Shown here: positions 33,980 to 43,038 of the stretch, piece after piece
How the letters are laid out: each line of letters begins with the position of its first letter
Numbering within the stretch: position 1 is the stretch's first letter
DNA from: Bacteroidota bacterium
GTDB lineage: Bacteria > Bacteroidota > Bacteroidia > Chitinophagales > Chitinophagaceae
DNA: 44,148 bases
Direction of reading: 5' to 3'
Assembly (NCBI GenBank): GCA_947458915.1
Contig: CANHAE010000004.1
Coordinates: 1 to 44,148, forward strand
Notes under the pieces: generated by a model
What the model was told of the DNA's origin: nothing
Database searches by the model: none
What the model saw: only the letters and a program-made list of their open reading frames with translations
Translations under genes and position numbers: made by a program

Positions 33980-35357
33980 GCTAATCCCTATCATCTGTTT
34001 AATGGGTTTTGTACAATCAGTGAATGCACAAATTAATTCTCCCTTCTCTCGTTATGGACTAGGTAACGAAATTTATATAAGCCAAAATGCAACGAGTCAA
34101 GCAATGGGCGGTTTTACTGCTGCCTATACCACAAGTATGAATGGTAGTTTTGGACAAAGTATAAACTTTAATAATCCGGCTTCATTTGGTAGTATTTATT
34201 TGACCACTTTCGACTTGGGCGTAAATTTCACCAATACAAAATTGAAACAAGAAAGTAAAAATCAACAAGAAAAGTCAAATTACCTAACACCTAACTACTT
34301 AGTAATTGGCGTTCCCCTAAGCAAAGAAAAGAAAATGGGTATGGCCTTTGGATTAAGGCCACTTACCCAAGTAAACTATTCTATAAACGAATTAAAACCA
34401 TTGGCTACTGGAGATACTTTATATAATAATTATGTAGGTAGTGGTGGGCTAAACCAAGTATTTTTAGGGGCAGGTAAATCATGGAAAAATATTAGTGTAG
34501 GCTTAACAACGGGTGTTAATTTCGGAAGAAAAAATATACAAAATATTAAATCCCTAGACTATAATCCAGATTCTACCTACCTATACCAAACTATGGCTAG
34601 CACAAATACCATTTATAGTGGCGTATTTTTAAACTTAGGAATTTTAGGAGAAACAACATTAAAATCTAAAACAAAAGCAAAAACAACCGACAAGACTGAA
34701 TATAGTTTAAGCTACGGAGCCACTGCAACTTTGGACCAAAGCATGTCTGCAAAGCAAGATAGGTTGCGTACCACAGGTATATTCACTACAGCCTCTGAAA
34801 CTCCTATTGACACTGCTTCATATGAAAAAGAAATTCCTGGAAAAGTGAAAATTCCGGCCTTAATAACTGCTGGGATTGCCTTACATAAAAAAGAAATATC
34901 TAACAGAGGGGCCTTTGACCAATGGGTAATAGGTATACAACTTGATCGTGCAGCATGGAGAAATAAGTATCAGTCCTACAATGGCAACTCTATCGAAAAC
35001 GGCATTACCGATAAACTTTCCAATGCTTGGATGATGCGCCTTGGTGTACAATTTTGTCCTAACCCATATGATTTTGAAAACTACTTTTCAACTGTCACAT
35101 ACCGTGCAGGTTATTACACAGGAAAGGATTATATTAATTTCGATAATAAAGGTTTAACAATATCCGCATTTACAATTGGAATGGGATTGCCTATAAGAAA
35201 ATATCGTTCTTACGACTACCAATACACGGTAATTAATTTAGCATTACAAATGGGACAAAGAGGTTCTAGCGTGAATGATTTTAAAGAAAGTTTTATTCAA
35301 TTCACACTGGGTTATAGCCTTAGTGATGTCTGGTTTAATAAACGTAAATATGATTAG
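33954..35357 (+). CDS. Putative outer-membrane beta-barrel protein
   Basis: A 467-residue protein with a signal peptide ending 'GFVQSVNAQ' (about 25). The mature start 'INSPFSRYGLGNEI' followed by 'QAMGGFTAAYTTSMNG' and 'NNPASFGS' resembles the FadL/PorV-like Bacteroidota outer-membrane proteins, which have an early 'NPAS' turn. Regular amphipathic strands continue to the end. It overlaps coaX by 26 bp in another frame, and the lptC gene starts inside its final codons, so the three are read as one unit. Its cargo or role is unknown; a link to LPS export is suggested only by lptC. Confidence 0.82.
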   Translation: MLSAKKIIRLIPIICLMGFVQSVNAQINSPFSRYGLGNEIYISQNATSQAMGGFTAAYTTSMNGSFGQSINFNNPASFGSIYLTTFDLGVNFTNTKLKQESKNQQEKSNYLTPNYLVIGVPLSKEKKMGMAFGLRPLTQVNYSINELKPLATGDTLYNNYVGSGGLNQVFLGAGKSWKNISVGLTTGVNFGRKNIQNIKSLDYNPDSTYLYQTMASTNTIYSGVFLNLGILGETTLKSKTKAKTTDKTEYSLSYGATATLDQSMSAKQDRLRTTGIFTTASETPIDTASYEKEIPGKVKIPALITAGIALHKKEISNRGAFDQWVIGIQLDRAAWRNKYQSYNGNSIENGITDKLSNAWMMRLGVQFCPNPYDFENYFSTVTYRAGYYTGKDYINFDNKGLTISAFTIGMGLPIRKYRSYDYQYTVINLALQMGQRGSSVNDFKESFIQFTLGYSLSDVWFNKRKYD

Positions 35358-35943
35358 TAGAAAATTCTATAACATTATAACAATAGCAGTTACTAGTATA
35401 AGTAGCTGCTTTTTTATGACCTCCTGCGAGAATAACATAAACGAGGTAAAGGCACTTAGTTCAAGAGAAGGCGGGATTGATGTAGGAAAAGAAGTTGAAA
35501 TTTACATAAGTACAGGTGGCCGTATAAGTGCAAAACTAATGGCTCCGTTAATGAATAAGTATTTATTGGATAGCGGTAAGATGATAGAATTCCCAAAGAC
35601 CATTAAAGTGAACTTTTTTAAAGATAGTAGCACAGAAGTAGAAAGTAAACTAAGCGCAAATTATGCACGTTTTATAGAAGCAGATAGTAAGGTATTTTTA
35701 CGTGACAACGTGGTTGTATACAATGTTTTAGGAGATACTTTATGGTGCAATGAAATGGTTTGGGACCAACAAACAGGCAAATTCCATACCGATAAGGGCG
35801 TAATTGTGAAACAACATGCGCCTTTGTCAAAAGTATGGGGCAAGGGGTTTGAAGCCGACCAAAACTTAAAAGATATTAAGATTATTGATGTGCAATCCAA
35901 TAGTTTTGCAATACTATCGGATAGTACAGGAACGAATCCTTAA
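35350..35943 (+). CDS. lptC: LPS export protein LptC (lipoprotein form)
   Basis: A 197-residue protein from the ATG at 35350, which overlaps the last 8 bp of the preceding gene. A longer frame from 35275 is inside that gene and is rejected. The signal region ends in a lipobox-like 'FFMTSC'. LptC features follow: 'EVEIYISTGGRISAKLMAPLM', 'SKVFLRDNVVVYNVLGDTLWCNEMVWDQQTGKFHTDKGV'. These form the OstA-like beta-jellyroll that passes LPS from LptB2FG to LptA. Bacteroidota LptC is often lipid-anchored. Confidence 0.88.
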   Translation: MISRKFYNIITIAVTSISSCFFMTSCENNINEVKALSSREGGIDVGKEVEIYISTGGRISAKLMAPLMNKYLLDSGKMIEFPKTIKVNFFKDSSTEVESKLSANYARFIEADSKVFLRDNVVVYNVLGDTLWCNEMVWDQQTGKFHTDKGVIVKQHAPLSKVWGKGFEADQNLKDIKIIDVQSNSFAILSDSTGTNP

Positions 35944-35955
35944 AAAACTAAGTAT

Positions 35956-36945
35956 ATGCAATATAGAAAAATGGGTAAAACCGGGTTACAATTAAGCACT
36001 TTAAGCTTTGGTAGTTGGGTAACCTTTCATAAACAAATTGATGACCGTATTGCAGACGAATTAATGGGCATTGCTTATGATGCTGGTGTTAATTTTTTTG
36101 ACAATGCCGAAGTATATGCAGGCGGCGAAAGTGAAAAAATGATGGGGCGTGTAATTGCCAAAAAAAACTGGGACAGAACTTCTTATGTATTATCATCGAA
36201 AGCCTATTTTGGATGGAGAGGAAAACAAAATAAACCAAACCAAACTGGACTAAGCAGAAAGCATTTAACAGAAGCATGTCATGAAGCGCTGAAAAGGTTG
36301 CAAACCGACTACCTTGACCTTTACTTTTGCCACAGACCCGATAAAACTACACCCATTGAAGAAGTAGTACACACAATGAATACTTTAATTCAACAAGGTA
36401 AAATATTATATTGGGGTACAAGCGAATGGAGTGGTGTTGAAATTATGGAAGCACACCGCATTGCGCAATCCTACCGTTTAATAGGTCCATCCATGGAGCA
36501 ACCACAGTACAATTTATTCGAACGTGAAAAAGTAGATAAAGACTATATTGAAATATTTAAAAATGTTGGCATGGGTACTACTATTTGGAGTCCACTTGCA
36601 GCAGGATTATTAACTGGTAAATATAATGATGGTATCCCTGAAGGATCTCGTTTTCAAATAGAAGGGTTTGAATGGTTAAGAGACCAATGGTTAATACAGG
36701 ATAAAATAAAACGCGTACAACAATTAGGCGCTATAGCAAAAGCCTTAAAAGTGAGCACTGCTTCCCTTAGTATTGCTTGGTGTATTAAAAATCCAAATGT
36801 AACTACAGCAATATTAGGTGCTACAAGCAAAACACAATTACTAGACAACTTAACAGCATTGGACACTGCCACATTGTTAACACCAGAAATTATGGAACAA
36901 ATTGAAGACATTGTAGAAAGTAAACCTAAACCTTACGAATACTAA
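35956..36945 (+). CDS. Aldo/keto reductase (voltage-gated K+ channel beta-subunit type)
   Basis: A 329-residue TIM-barrel oxidoreductase. The catalytic tetrad is visible: D in 'FFDNAEVYAGGESEKMMG', the Tyr in the same motif, Lys in 'LSSKAYF' and His in 'LYFCHRPD'. NADPH-binding residues lie in 'TTIWSPLAAGLLTGKYN' and 'ILGATSKTQLLDNL'. It belongs to the Kv-beta-like AKR6 group that reduces aldehydes and ketones. It starts 12 bp after lptC, but a functional link is unlikely. Confidence 0.94.
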   Translation: MQYRKMGKTGLQLSTLSFGSWVTFHKQIDDRIADELMGIAYDAGVNFFDNAEVYAGGESEKMMGRVIAKKNWDRTSYVLSSKAYFGWRGKQNKPNQTGLSRKHLTEACHEALKRLQTDYLDLYFCHRPDKTTPIEEVVHTMNTLIQQGKILYWGTSEWSGVEIMEAHRIAQSYRLIGPSMEQPQYNLFEREKVDKDYIEIFKNVGMGTTIWSPLAAGLLTGKYNDGIPEGSRFQIEGFEWLRDQWLIQDKIKRVQQLGAIAKALKVSTASLSIAWCIKNPNVTTAILGATSKTQLLDNLTALDTATLLTPEIMEQIEDIVESKPKPYEY

Positions 36946-36977
36946 CAGTAAACTAGTATTTATAAAATATATCAATC

Positions 36978-38213
36978 ATGATTTTTGCAATTATTGCATC
37001 ACTTATTTTAATTGGCTTTTTTTCTGGCTATGAAATTGGTTTCGTAAGTGCCAACCGATTAAGTTTAGAACTAAAGAAAAAACAGGGTAATAGGGCTGGA
37101 TTAATTATTGCTCGTTTTTTACAAGCCCCTACTCAATTTATTGGCACCTGTTTAATTGGGGTAAATATATCTTTAGTTGTTTTTGGAATTTTATTCGAAC
37201 AACTTTTGGAAGAACATGTTTGGGCTAAATTACAACTTAGTGAGTATTCAATATTATTAGGCAATACGGTGCTGTCCACTTTAGTAATATTATTAATTGG
37301 CGAACTAGTACCAAAAGCTATATTCAAGGCTAGAGCAGCTTCCATGATAACAAGGTTCGCTACTATTGCTAATTTTTTCCACTTGCTTTTTAGCCCTATT
37401 ACAAAAGTGATGGTTAATTTCGCTCAATTTGTTTTGCGACACTTATTCAATGTTAAAGTTGTAAACCAAAAAGAAGCCTTTTCAAAAGTAGATTTAGCCC
37501 ATTTTATACAGCAATCAGTCGAACAGCAACAACAGCAGGAGCTAAATACCGATTTATTTGAAAATGCATTAAGCTTGCCGGATATAAAAATTAGAGAATG
37601 CCTGGTACCCAGAACAGAAATTATTGGTGTTGAAATAAACACATCTATTGAAGCACTCAGGGCCGCATTTGTAGAAACTAAATTAAGTAAGCTAATTGTA
37701 TATGAAGACACGCTAGACACTATTTTGGGTTATGTACACCAATTAGATTTATTCAAGAAACCCAATAATATTAAATCGGTATTACACCCTATTATTTTAG
37801 TTCCAGAAAGCATGAATGCTGCAGATTTAATAAGTTTATTCTCTAAAAAAAGGAAGAGTATTGCTTGGGTTGTGGATGAATTTGGTGGCACAGCAGGTAT
37901 TGTTACCATGGAAGATGTATTAGAAGAAATTTTCGGTGAAATTGATGACGAATACGACGAGCAAGAATTCCTAGAAAAACAATTATCTGAGACTGAATAT
38001 ATTTTTAGTGGCCGACTAGAACTCGATTACTTATATGAAAAATATGGCATAGATTTCTCTGCAGACAATTCAGAAACCCTAAGTGGTTACCTTATTCACC
38101 GTCACGAAGCAATACCCAAAGTGCGCACAACTATACAGCTAGATCATTTTGACGCAGAAATCCTGGCAGTAAGCGATACTAGAATAGAAAAAGTGAAAAT
38201 AAAAACCCACTAG
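36978..38213 (+). CDS. Hemolysin/CorC family protein (CNNM-type, DUF21 + CBS)
   Basis: A 411-residue membrane protein. The DUF21 domain with three to four membrane segments lies at about 1-170 ('ASLILIGFFSGYEIGFVSANRLSLE'), then a CBS pair at about 190-320 ('LVPRTEIIGVEINTSIEALR', 'KSIAWVVDEFGGTAGIVTMEDVLEEIFGEI'), and a CorC/HlyC C-terminal domain. Such proteins are linked to Mg2+ or Co2+ transport; 'hemolysin' is a historical name. GldE of gliding motility belongs to the same family, but nothing here points to gliding. Confidence 0.92.
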   Translation: MIFAIIASLILIGFFSGYEIGFVSANRLSLELKKKQGNRAGLIIARFLQAPTQFIGTCLIGVNISLVVFGILFEQLLEEHVWAKLQLSEYSILLGNTVLSTLVILLIGELVPKAIFKARAASMITRFATIANFFHLLFSPITKVMVNFAQFVLRHLFNVKVVNQKEAFSKVDLAHFIQQSVEQQQQQELNTDLFENALSLPDIKIRECLVPRTEIIGVEINTSIEALRAAFVETKLSKLIVYEDTLDTILGYVHQLDLFKKPNNIKSVLHPIILVPESMNAADLISLFSKKRKSIAWVVDEFGGTAGIVTMEDVLEEIFGEIDDEYDEQEFLEKQLSETEYIFSGRLELDYLYEKYGIDFSADNSETLSGYLIHRHEAIPKVRTTIQLDHFDAEILAVSDTRIEKVKIKTH

Positions 38214-38284
38214 TACTATTTTTGGCATTTGGCTTCCCATTTTCCGCTTTAAGCCTTAACTTTATTGCTCATTGATAACAATTC

Positions 38285-39136
38285 ATGGCACTATTTGATA
38301 GATTTAGTAAAAACGACCAATCGGAGATGTCATTCATTGATCATCTCGAAGTTTTAAGAGGCACCATTGTACGTTCACTTTTAGCAATAATAGTTACCTC
38401 GGTTACCGTCTTTATTTTTAGAGATTGGATTATGGATAATGTAATTACAGGTCCTATTAATCCCGACTTCATTACGTATCGTTTTTTTTGTGACCTGAGT
38501 CATCAATTACAATTAGGTCAAGCATTATGTATGCCTCCAGTGAAAGTGTCTATGCAGAGCACTACATTTGGTGGTCAGTTTATGAGTAGCATTAGTATGG
38601 CTTTTGTGGGTGGACTAATTATCTCCTTCCCTTATATATTTTATCAAATTTGGGCATTTGTAAAACCAGCTTTAAAAGAAAAAGAATTAAAGAATACGCG
38701 CTTCATGATATTTTGGGTTTCGTTTTTCTTCTTTTTAGGTGCTGCCTTTGGATTTTTCGTACTAGGCCCATTCACCTTTAACTTTTTAGCTAGCTTCCAA
38801 TTAGGTACTCGTGGAGTAATTACTACCATTCCAACATTTGCCGATTACCTTGACAACTTAACTAATCTGATATTGGGTTGTGGCATTGCATTTGAATTAC
38901 CAGTTATCGTATTCTTATTAACCAAAATAGGTATTATTACACCAAAATTCTTATCTACTACGCGTAAATATGCAGCAGTGATTATTTTAATTATTGCAGC
39001 GTTTATAACACCAAGCCCCGACTGGTACAGTCAAGCATTAGTATTTATTCCATTGTATACTTTATTTGAATTTAGTATTATTGTTTCAAGATGGGCGCAC
39101 AAGTCGGTTAAAAAAGAAGACGAAGAATGGGATTAG
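38285..39136 (+). CDS. tatC: Sec-independent protein translocase TatC
   Basis: A 283-residue integral membrane protein with six membrane segments. 'MSFIDHLEVLRGTIVRSL' is the N-terminal signature with the twin-arginine-signal-binding Glu, and 'SFPYIFYQIWAFVKPALKEKE' and 'FLGAAFGFFVLGPFTFNFL' are typical. A roughly 45-residue loop after the first segment ('DPINPDF...GQALCMPP') is longer than in E. coli TatC, as in other Bacteroidota. TatA is not in the window. An imperfect -7 element (TAACTTTA) lies about 20 bp upstream. Confidence 0.95.
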   Translation: MALFDRFSKNDQSEMSFIDHLEVLRGTIVRSLLAIIVTSVTVFIFRDWIMDNVITGPINPDFITYRFFCDLSHQLQLGQALCMPPVKVSMQSTTFGGQFMSSISMAFVGGLIISFPYIFYQIWAFVKPALKEKELKNTRFMIFWVSFFFFLGAAFGFFVLGPFTFNFLASFQLGTRGVITTIPTFADYLDNLTNLILGCGIAFELPVIVFLLTKIGIITPKFLSTTRKYAAVIILIIAAFITPSPDWYSQALVFIPLYTLFEFSIIVSRWAHKSVKKEDEEWD

Positions 39137-39184
39137 TAGCTAATCTATTAGAATTATATTTATTTAACAATTGAATTATACCCT

Positions 39185-39640
39185 ATGTCATTTGTATTTG
39201 ATGCAACTAAACCTATCGCACTTGGCGCGGACCATGCGGGAGTTGATTACAAAAATGAAGTTAAAAATTGGCTTCAAGAAAAAGGCTACACCGTAAAAGA
39301 TTTTGGCACTGCCAACGGCGACTCGGTGGACTACCCCGACTTTGCTCATCCAACAGCAACAAGTGTTGAAACAGGGGAAGCAGCGTTTGGTATTTTATTT
39401 TGCGGAAGCGCAAATGGAGTTGCCATTACGGCTAATAAACATGCTGGCATTCGTGCAGGATTGTGTTGGCAAACAGAAATTGCTGAATTAACAAGATTGC
39501 ATAACGATGCAAATATGATTTGCGTGCCAGCCCGCTATGTAACTATAGCACTTGCAAAAGAAATGATTGAAAAATTTATGACTACTGCTTTTGAAGGCGG
39601 TCGTCATCAAAACCGTGTTAATAAAATAACTTGTAATTAA
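39185..39640 (+). CDS. rpiB: Ribose-5-phosphate isomerase B
   Basis: A 151-residue RpiB/LacAB-type isomerase that interconverts ribose 5-phosphate and ribulose 5-phosphate. 'LGADHAGVDYKNEVKNWL' binds phosphate (Asp and His), and 'FCGSANGVAITANKHAGIRAGLC' contains the catalytic Cys of the family. 'LHNDANMICVPARYV' completes the site. It stands alone, with 48 bp before it, and precedes the M28 peptidase by 19 bp. Confidence 0.95.
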   Translation: MSFVFDATKPIALGADHAGVDYKNEVKNWLQEKGYTVKDFGTANGDSVDYPDFAHPTATSVETGEAAFGILFCGSANGVAITANKHAGIRAGLCWQTEIAELTRLHNDANMICVPARYVTIALAKEMIEKFMTTAFEGGRHQNRVNKITCN

Positions 39641-39659
39641 TTCTAATTAAAATTGTACT

Positions 39660-41207
39660 ATGAAAAAAATGATTTGGATATTTTTACTGTTTGTAAGCAA
39701 CTTGGTTATTGCGCAAACAGCAGGAGACCTTGCAAAATTCGGAACTTTAATCACTCAACAAGGACTGAAAGAAAAACTTTCAATTATTGCTAGTGCAGAA
39801 ATGGAAGGCCGTGAAACAGCTTCCCCAGGACAAAAACGTGCTGCAGCTTATATTGAAGGACAGTTTAAAAAAATGGGACTGAAGCCAGGAAACGGAGACA
39901 GCTACCAACAAGTTTACCCGGTATATATTGACGCTATTACTGAAAAGAAGCTTTCTGTAAATGGTCGTTCTTTTGAGTGGGATAAGGATTACAATTTTAA
40001 TTTACAAATTATAGGCAAGGGCGATTGGAATTTCGCTAGTGCAGTATTTGCAGGTTATGGAATAGTTGATTCTGCAAAGGGAATCAATGACTATGCAAAC
40101 CTAGACGTTAAGGGTAAATTAGTAGTTATATTGGACGGAAGTGCAACTGGCATGCCTACAATGGGTGCGGGAGGCAACCGAGCAATGAATGCCAATCCTG
40201 CCTCAACAAATTATAAAATGAGAGTAGCCATTGCAAAAGGCGCTGCTGCATTATTTATAGTTTCAGCCGACTTCCCACGTAAATACCCAACTCCTGTAAA
40301 AGGAAATATGTATGTAAGACCAAACACCAACCCGGGGTTTGCGATGGCAACTATTTCTGCTGAAGTAGCTGCGGCAATGTTAGGAAGTACAGCTAAATTA
40401 AGTATAGCTGATTTGGCAGGTATTAATAAAGGAGTTTATACAGCTGCAACAAATGTAATTGCTAATAAAGTAACTGAAAATTTAGAAAGTAGCAATGTAA
40501 TTGGTATTATACCTGGTACTGATAAAAAAGACGAATATCTTTTCCTTACTGGCCACTACGACCATTTAGGCAAAAGAGGCGACGTTATTTATTATGGAGC
40601 AGATGATGATGGTTCGGGTACTGTAAGCGTAATGCAAATGGCAGAAGCGTTTGCAACTGCTGCGAAAAAAGGAAAAGGACCACGCAGAACTATTGTGTGT
40701 TTAATTGTAAGTGGTGAGGAAAAAGGACTTTGGGGTTCTGACTATTACTCCGAGCATCCTATATTCCCAATGGAAAAAACAACTGCTGACTTAAACACCG
40801 ATATGGTTGGTCGTGTAGATACAGAACGCTTAACTGCTGACTCCCTTAACTATATATACGTTATTGGTCATGACAAATTGAGTACCGATTTGCCAATTAT
40901 AAACGAAGCAGCGAATAAGTTGTCTAGCAACTTAGTATTAGACTATAAATACGACGATCCAGCTGACAAAAATATGATTTACTATCGCAGCGATCATTAT
41001 AATTTTGCAAAGAAAGGAGTACCAGTATTGTTCTATTATGATGGCATGTTACAAGCCGACTACCACAAACCAACAGATACTATTGAGAAAATTAATTTTG
41101 ACTTAATGCAAAGAAGAGTACTAATGGTTTATTACACTGCATGTGAAATTGCAAATAGAGAAGACATGTTAAAAAGAGATTTGAAATTGAATATGCCTGC
41201 GAGATAG
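39660..41207 (+). CDS. M28 family metallopeptidase with PA domain
   Basis: A 515-residue exported aminopeptidase-like protein. The signal peptide ends near 'NLVIAQT' (about 20). A PA domain lies at about 120-240 ('LVVILDGSATGMPTMG', 'ALFIVSADFP'). The M28 core carries H299 ('GHYDHLG'), D315-317 ('GADDDGSGT'), the Glu pair in 'VSGEEKGLWGSDYY', D in 'NTDMVGRVD' and the final His in 'RSDHYNFAKKGVP', giving a two-zinc site. It probably acts on peptides in the periplasm. It is 19 bp after rpiB and converges with the deoxyhypusine-synthase-like gene. Confidence 0.94.
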   Translation: MKKMIWIFLLFVSNLVIAQTAGDLAKFGTLITQQGLKEKLSIIASAEMEGRETASPGQKRAAAYIEGQFKKMGLKPGNGDSYQQVYPVYIDAITEKKLSVNGRSFEWDKDYNFNLQIIGKGDWNFASAVFAGYGIVDSAKGINDYANLDVKGKLVVILDGSATGMPTMGAGGNRAMNANPASTNYKMRVAIAKGAAALFIVSADFPRKYPTPVKGNMYVRPNTNPGFAMATISAEVAAAMLGSTAKLSIADLAGINKGVYTAATNVIANKVTENLESSNVIGIIPGTDKKDEYLFLTGHYDHLGKRGDVIYYGADDDGSGTVSVMQMAEAFATAAKKGKGPRRTIVCLIVSGEEKGLWGSDYYSEHPIFPMEKTTADLNTDMVGRVDTERLTADSLNYIYVIGHDKLSTDLPIINEAANKLSSNLVLDYKYDDPADKNMIYYRSDHYNFAKKGVPVLFYYDGMLQADYHKPTDTIEKINFDLMQRRVLMVYYTACEIANREDMLKRDLKLNMPAR

Positions 41208-41235
41208 TTAAATAGGGGCTTAATGAAATTTAATC

Positions 41236-42210
41236 CTATTGACCTAAAATATAAGCGAAAATCAATGGCACCACAATGGTAGCATCACTTTCAACAATAA
41301 ATTTAGGTGTATGTATATCTAGTTTACCCCAAGTAATTTTTTCGTTCGGTACCGCACCTGAATAAGATCCGTAGGATGTAGTACTATCGCTCACTTGACA
41401 GAAATAGCTCCAAAATGGAACATCATGCCATTCTAAATCTTGATACATCATAGGTACTACACAAATAGGGAAATCACCCGCAATACCACCACCTACTTGG
41501 AAGAATCCAACCCCCTTCCCACCACTATTTGCTCTGTACCACTCTGTCAACATCACCATATATTCAATACCGTTTTTAACAGTACTTGCTTTTAATTCAT
41601 TCTTAATTACATAGCTCGCAAAAATATTACCAGTAGTACTATCCTCCCAACCTGGAACCACAATTGGAATATTCTTTTTTGCCGCAGCTACTATCCAACT
41701 GTCTTTAGGATCAATTTCATAATACTGCTCTAACTCTCCACTCAAAATAACTTGATACATAAATTCATGAGGGAAATAACGTTCGCCCTTTGCTTCCGCT
41801 TCTTTCCAGAATTTAACAATATGCTTTTGTAATCTTCTGAATGCTTCTTCTTCCGGAATACAAGTATCCGTTACACGATTGTAATGATTCTCTAATAAGT
41901 CCCACTCGTCTTGAGGGGTTAAGTCTCTATAGTTAGGGACTCTTTTATAATGGCTATGTGCTACCAAGTTCATCACGTCTTCTTCAAGGTTAGCACCTGT
42001 GCAACTAATAATGGCAATTTTGTCTTGACGGATCATTTCAGCCAAGCTAATTCCTAACTCAGCAGTACTCATCGCACCTGCCAAGCTTACTAGCATTTTA
42101 CCGCCATCTAATAAATGGGTTTCATACCCTTTTGCGGCGTCCACTAGGGCAGCAGCATTAAAATGCCTATACTGGTGTTCTATAAACTGGGAAATAGGTC
42201 CTTTACTCAT
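41236..42210 (-). CDS. Deoxyhypusine synthase family protein
   Basis: A 325-residue NAD-dependent protein of the deoxyhypusine/homospermidine synthase family. The catalytic lysine is K296 in 'ITWGKLD', matching the 'SWGK' lysine of the eukaryotic enzyme. 'DGGKMLVSLAGAMSTAELG' and 'FQVGGGIAGDFPI' make up the NAD site. Bacteria have no eIF5A, so the substrate is likely a polyamine: family members in bacteria can make homospermidine. I use the ATG at 42210. An in-frame ATG at 42285 is upstream of the promoter element at 42228, so it is rejected. Confidence 0.9.
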   Translation of the reverse strand: MSKGPISQFIEHQYRHFNAAALVDAAKGYETHLLDGGKMLVSLAGAMSTAELGISLAEMIRQDKIAIISCTGANLEEDVMNLVAHSHYKRVPNYRDLTPQDEWDLLENHYNRVTDTCIPEEEAFRRLQKHIVKFWKEAEAKGERYFPHEFMYQVILSGELEQYYEIDPKDSWIVAAAKKNIPIVVPGWEDSTTGNIFASYVIKNELKASTVKNGIEYMVMLTEWYRANSGGKGVGFFQVGGGIAGDFPICVVPMMYQDLEWHDVPFWSYFCQVSDSTTSYGSYSGAVPNEKITWGKLDIHTPKFIVESDATIVVPLIFAYILGQ

Positions 42211-42227
42211 TGCTTTATGATTTGGTG

Positions 42228-42235
42228 CAAAAGTA
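42228..42235 (-). promoter_or_regulatory. Promoter -7 element of the deoxyhypusine-synthase-like gene
   Basis: Minus-strand TACTTTTG matches TAnnTTTG and ends 17 bp before the ATG at 42210. It lies inside the longer alternative reading frame and argues against it. Confidence 0.55.
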
Positions 42236-42303
42236 ATTTTTTTTAGGCATAAATAGTAACTTGTGGAACGATTACGGTTTATCATTTAAAAACCTATTAC
42301 ACT

Positions 42304-42966
42304 ATGAAAAAGTCTACATCACACCTGCTTATTGCCCTATTATTACTAGCTATACCTTTTGGCTATGCAGCCTATATATACCCAAGTTTACCTGAAACTA
42401 TTCCTACCCATTTTAATATAAAAGGAGAAGCGGACGCTTATGGGGGCAAGAATAGTATTTTCCTTGGCCCAGGCATCATGGCCGTTGCAGGCATATTTGT
42501 ATTCTTTGTCTTATCCAATATAAAAAGCTTAGATCCAAAAAGGTATAAAGAACAGGACGATAGCTTGTATAAAAAGTTTGCACTATTTACGGTGGCATTT
42601 TTAAGTCTTATTAGTTGTATTATTATTTTTTCTTCCAGCAACCAATCTATAGATATTAGCAAGTTATTACTTCCTGCTTTAGGACTTTCCTTTGCAGGAT
42701 TTGGCTGGTATATGCCAAAAATTCATCAAAATTACTTTGCTGGATTTAAATTACCATGGACTTTAGAAAATGAAAATAACTGGAACGAAACACATAAGTT
42801 AGCTGGGAAAATATGGGTATACGGTGGTTTTATTCAAGCCATAGCTGCATTATTATTACCAAACAAGGCAGGATTTATTGTATTCTTTAGCATCACTTTA
42901 ATTATGGTAGTAATACCTTCTGTATTTTCCTACCGTATGTTTAAAACAGGAAATACAGTTAAGTAA
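42304..42966 (+). CDS. SdpI / DUF1648 family membrane protein
   Basis: A 220-residue membrane protein. The N-terminal DUF1648 segment has 'PETIPTHFNIKGEADAYGGK', followed by about six membrane segments in all and the SdpI-like 'NWNETHKLAGKIWVYGG' motif. SdpI is the immunity and signalling protein against the Bacillus SdpC toxin, but most homologues are of unknown role and no toxin gene is near. It is divergent from the deoxyhypusine-synthase-like gene; the -7 element of that gene lies 69 bp before this start. Confidence 0.9.
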   Translation: MKKSTSHLLIALLLLAIPFGYAAYIYPSLPETIPTHFNIKGEADAYGGKNSIFLGPGIMAVAGIFVFFVLSNIKSLDPKRYKEQDDSLYKKFALFTVAFLSLISCIIIFSSSNQSIDISKLLLPALGLSFAGFGWYMPKIHQNYFAGFKLPWTLENENNWNETHKLAGKIWVYGGFIQAIAALLLPNKAGFIVFFSITLIMVVIPSVFSYRMFKTGNTVK

Positions 42967-43038
42967 CCAAGCTAATAGAAACTGAACAACTATTTGATTT
43001 AAGAAAAGTGTAAAATTAAACGAGCATAAAAAATAAAA

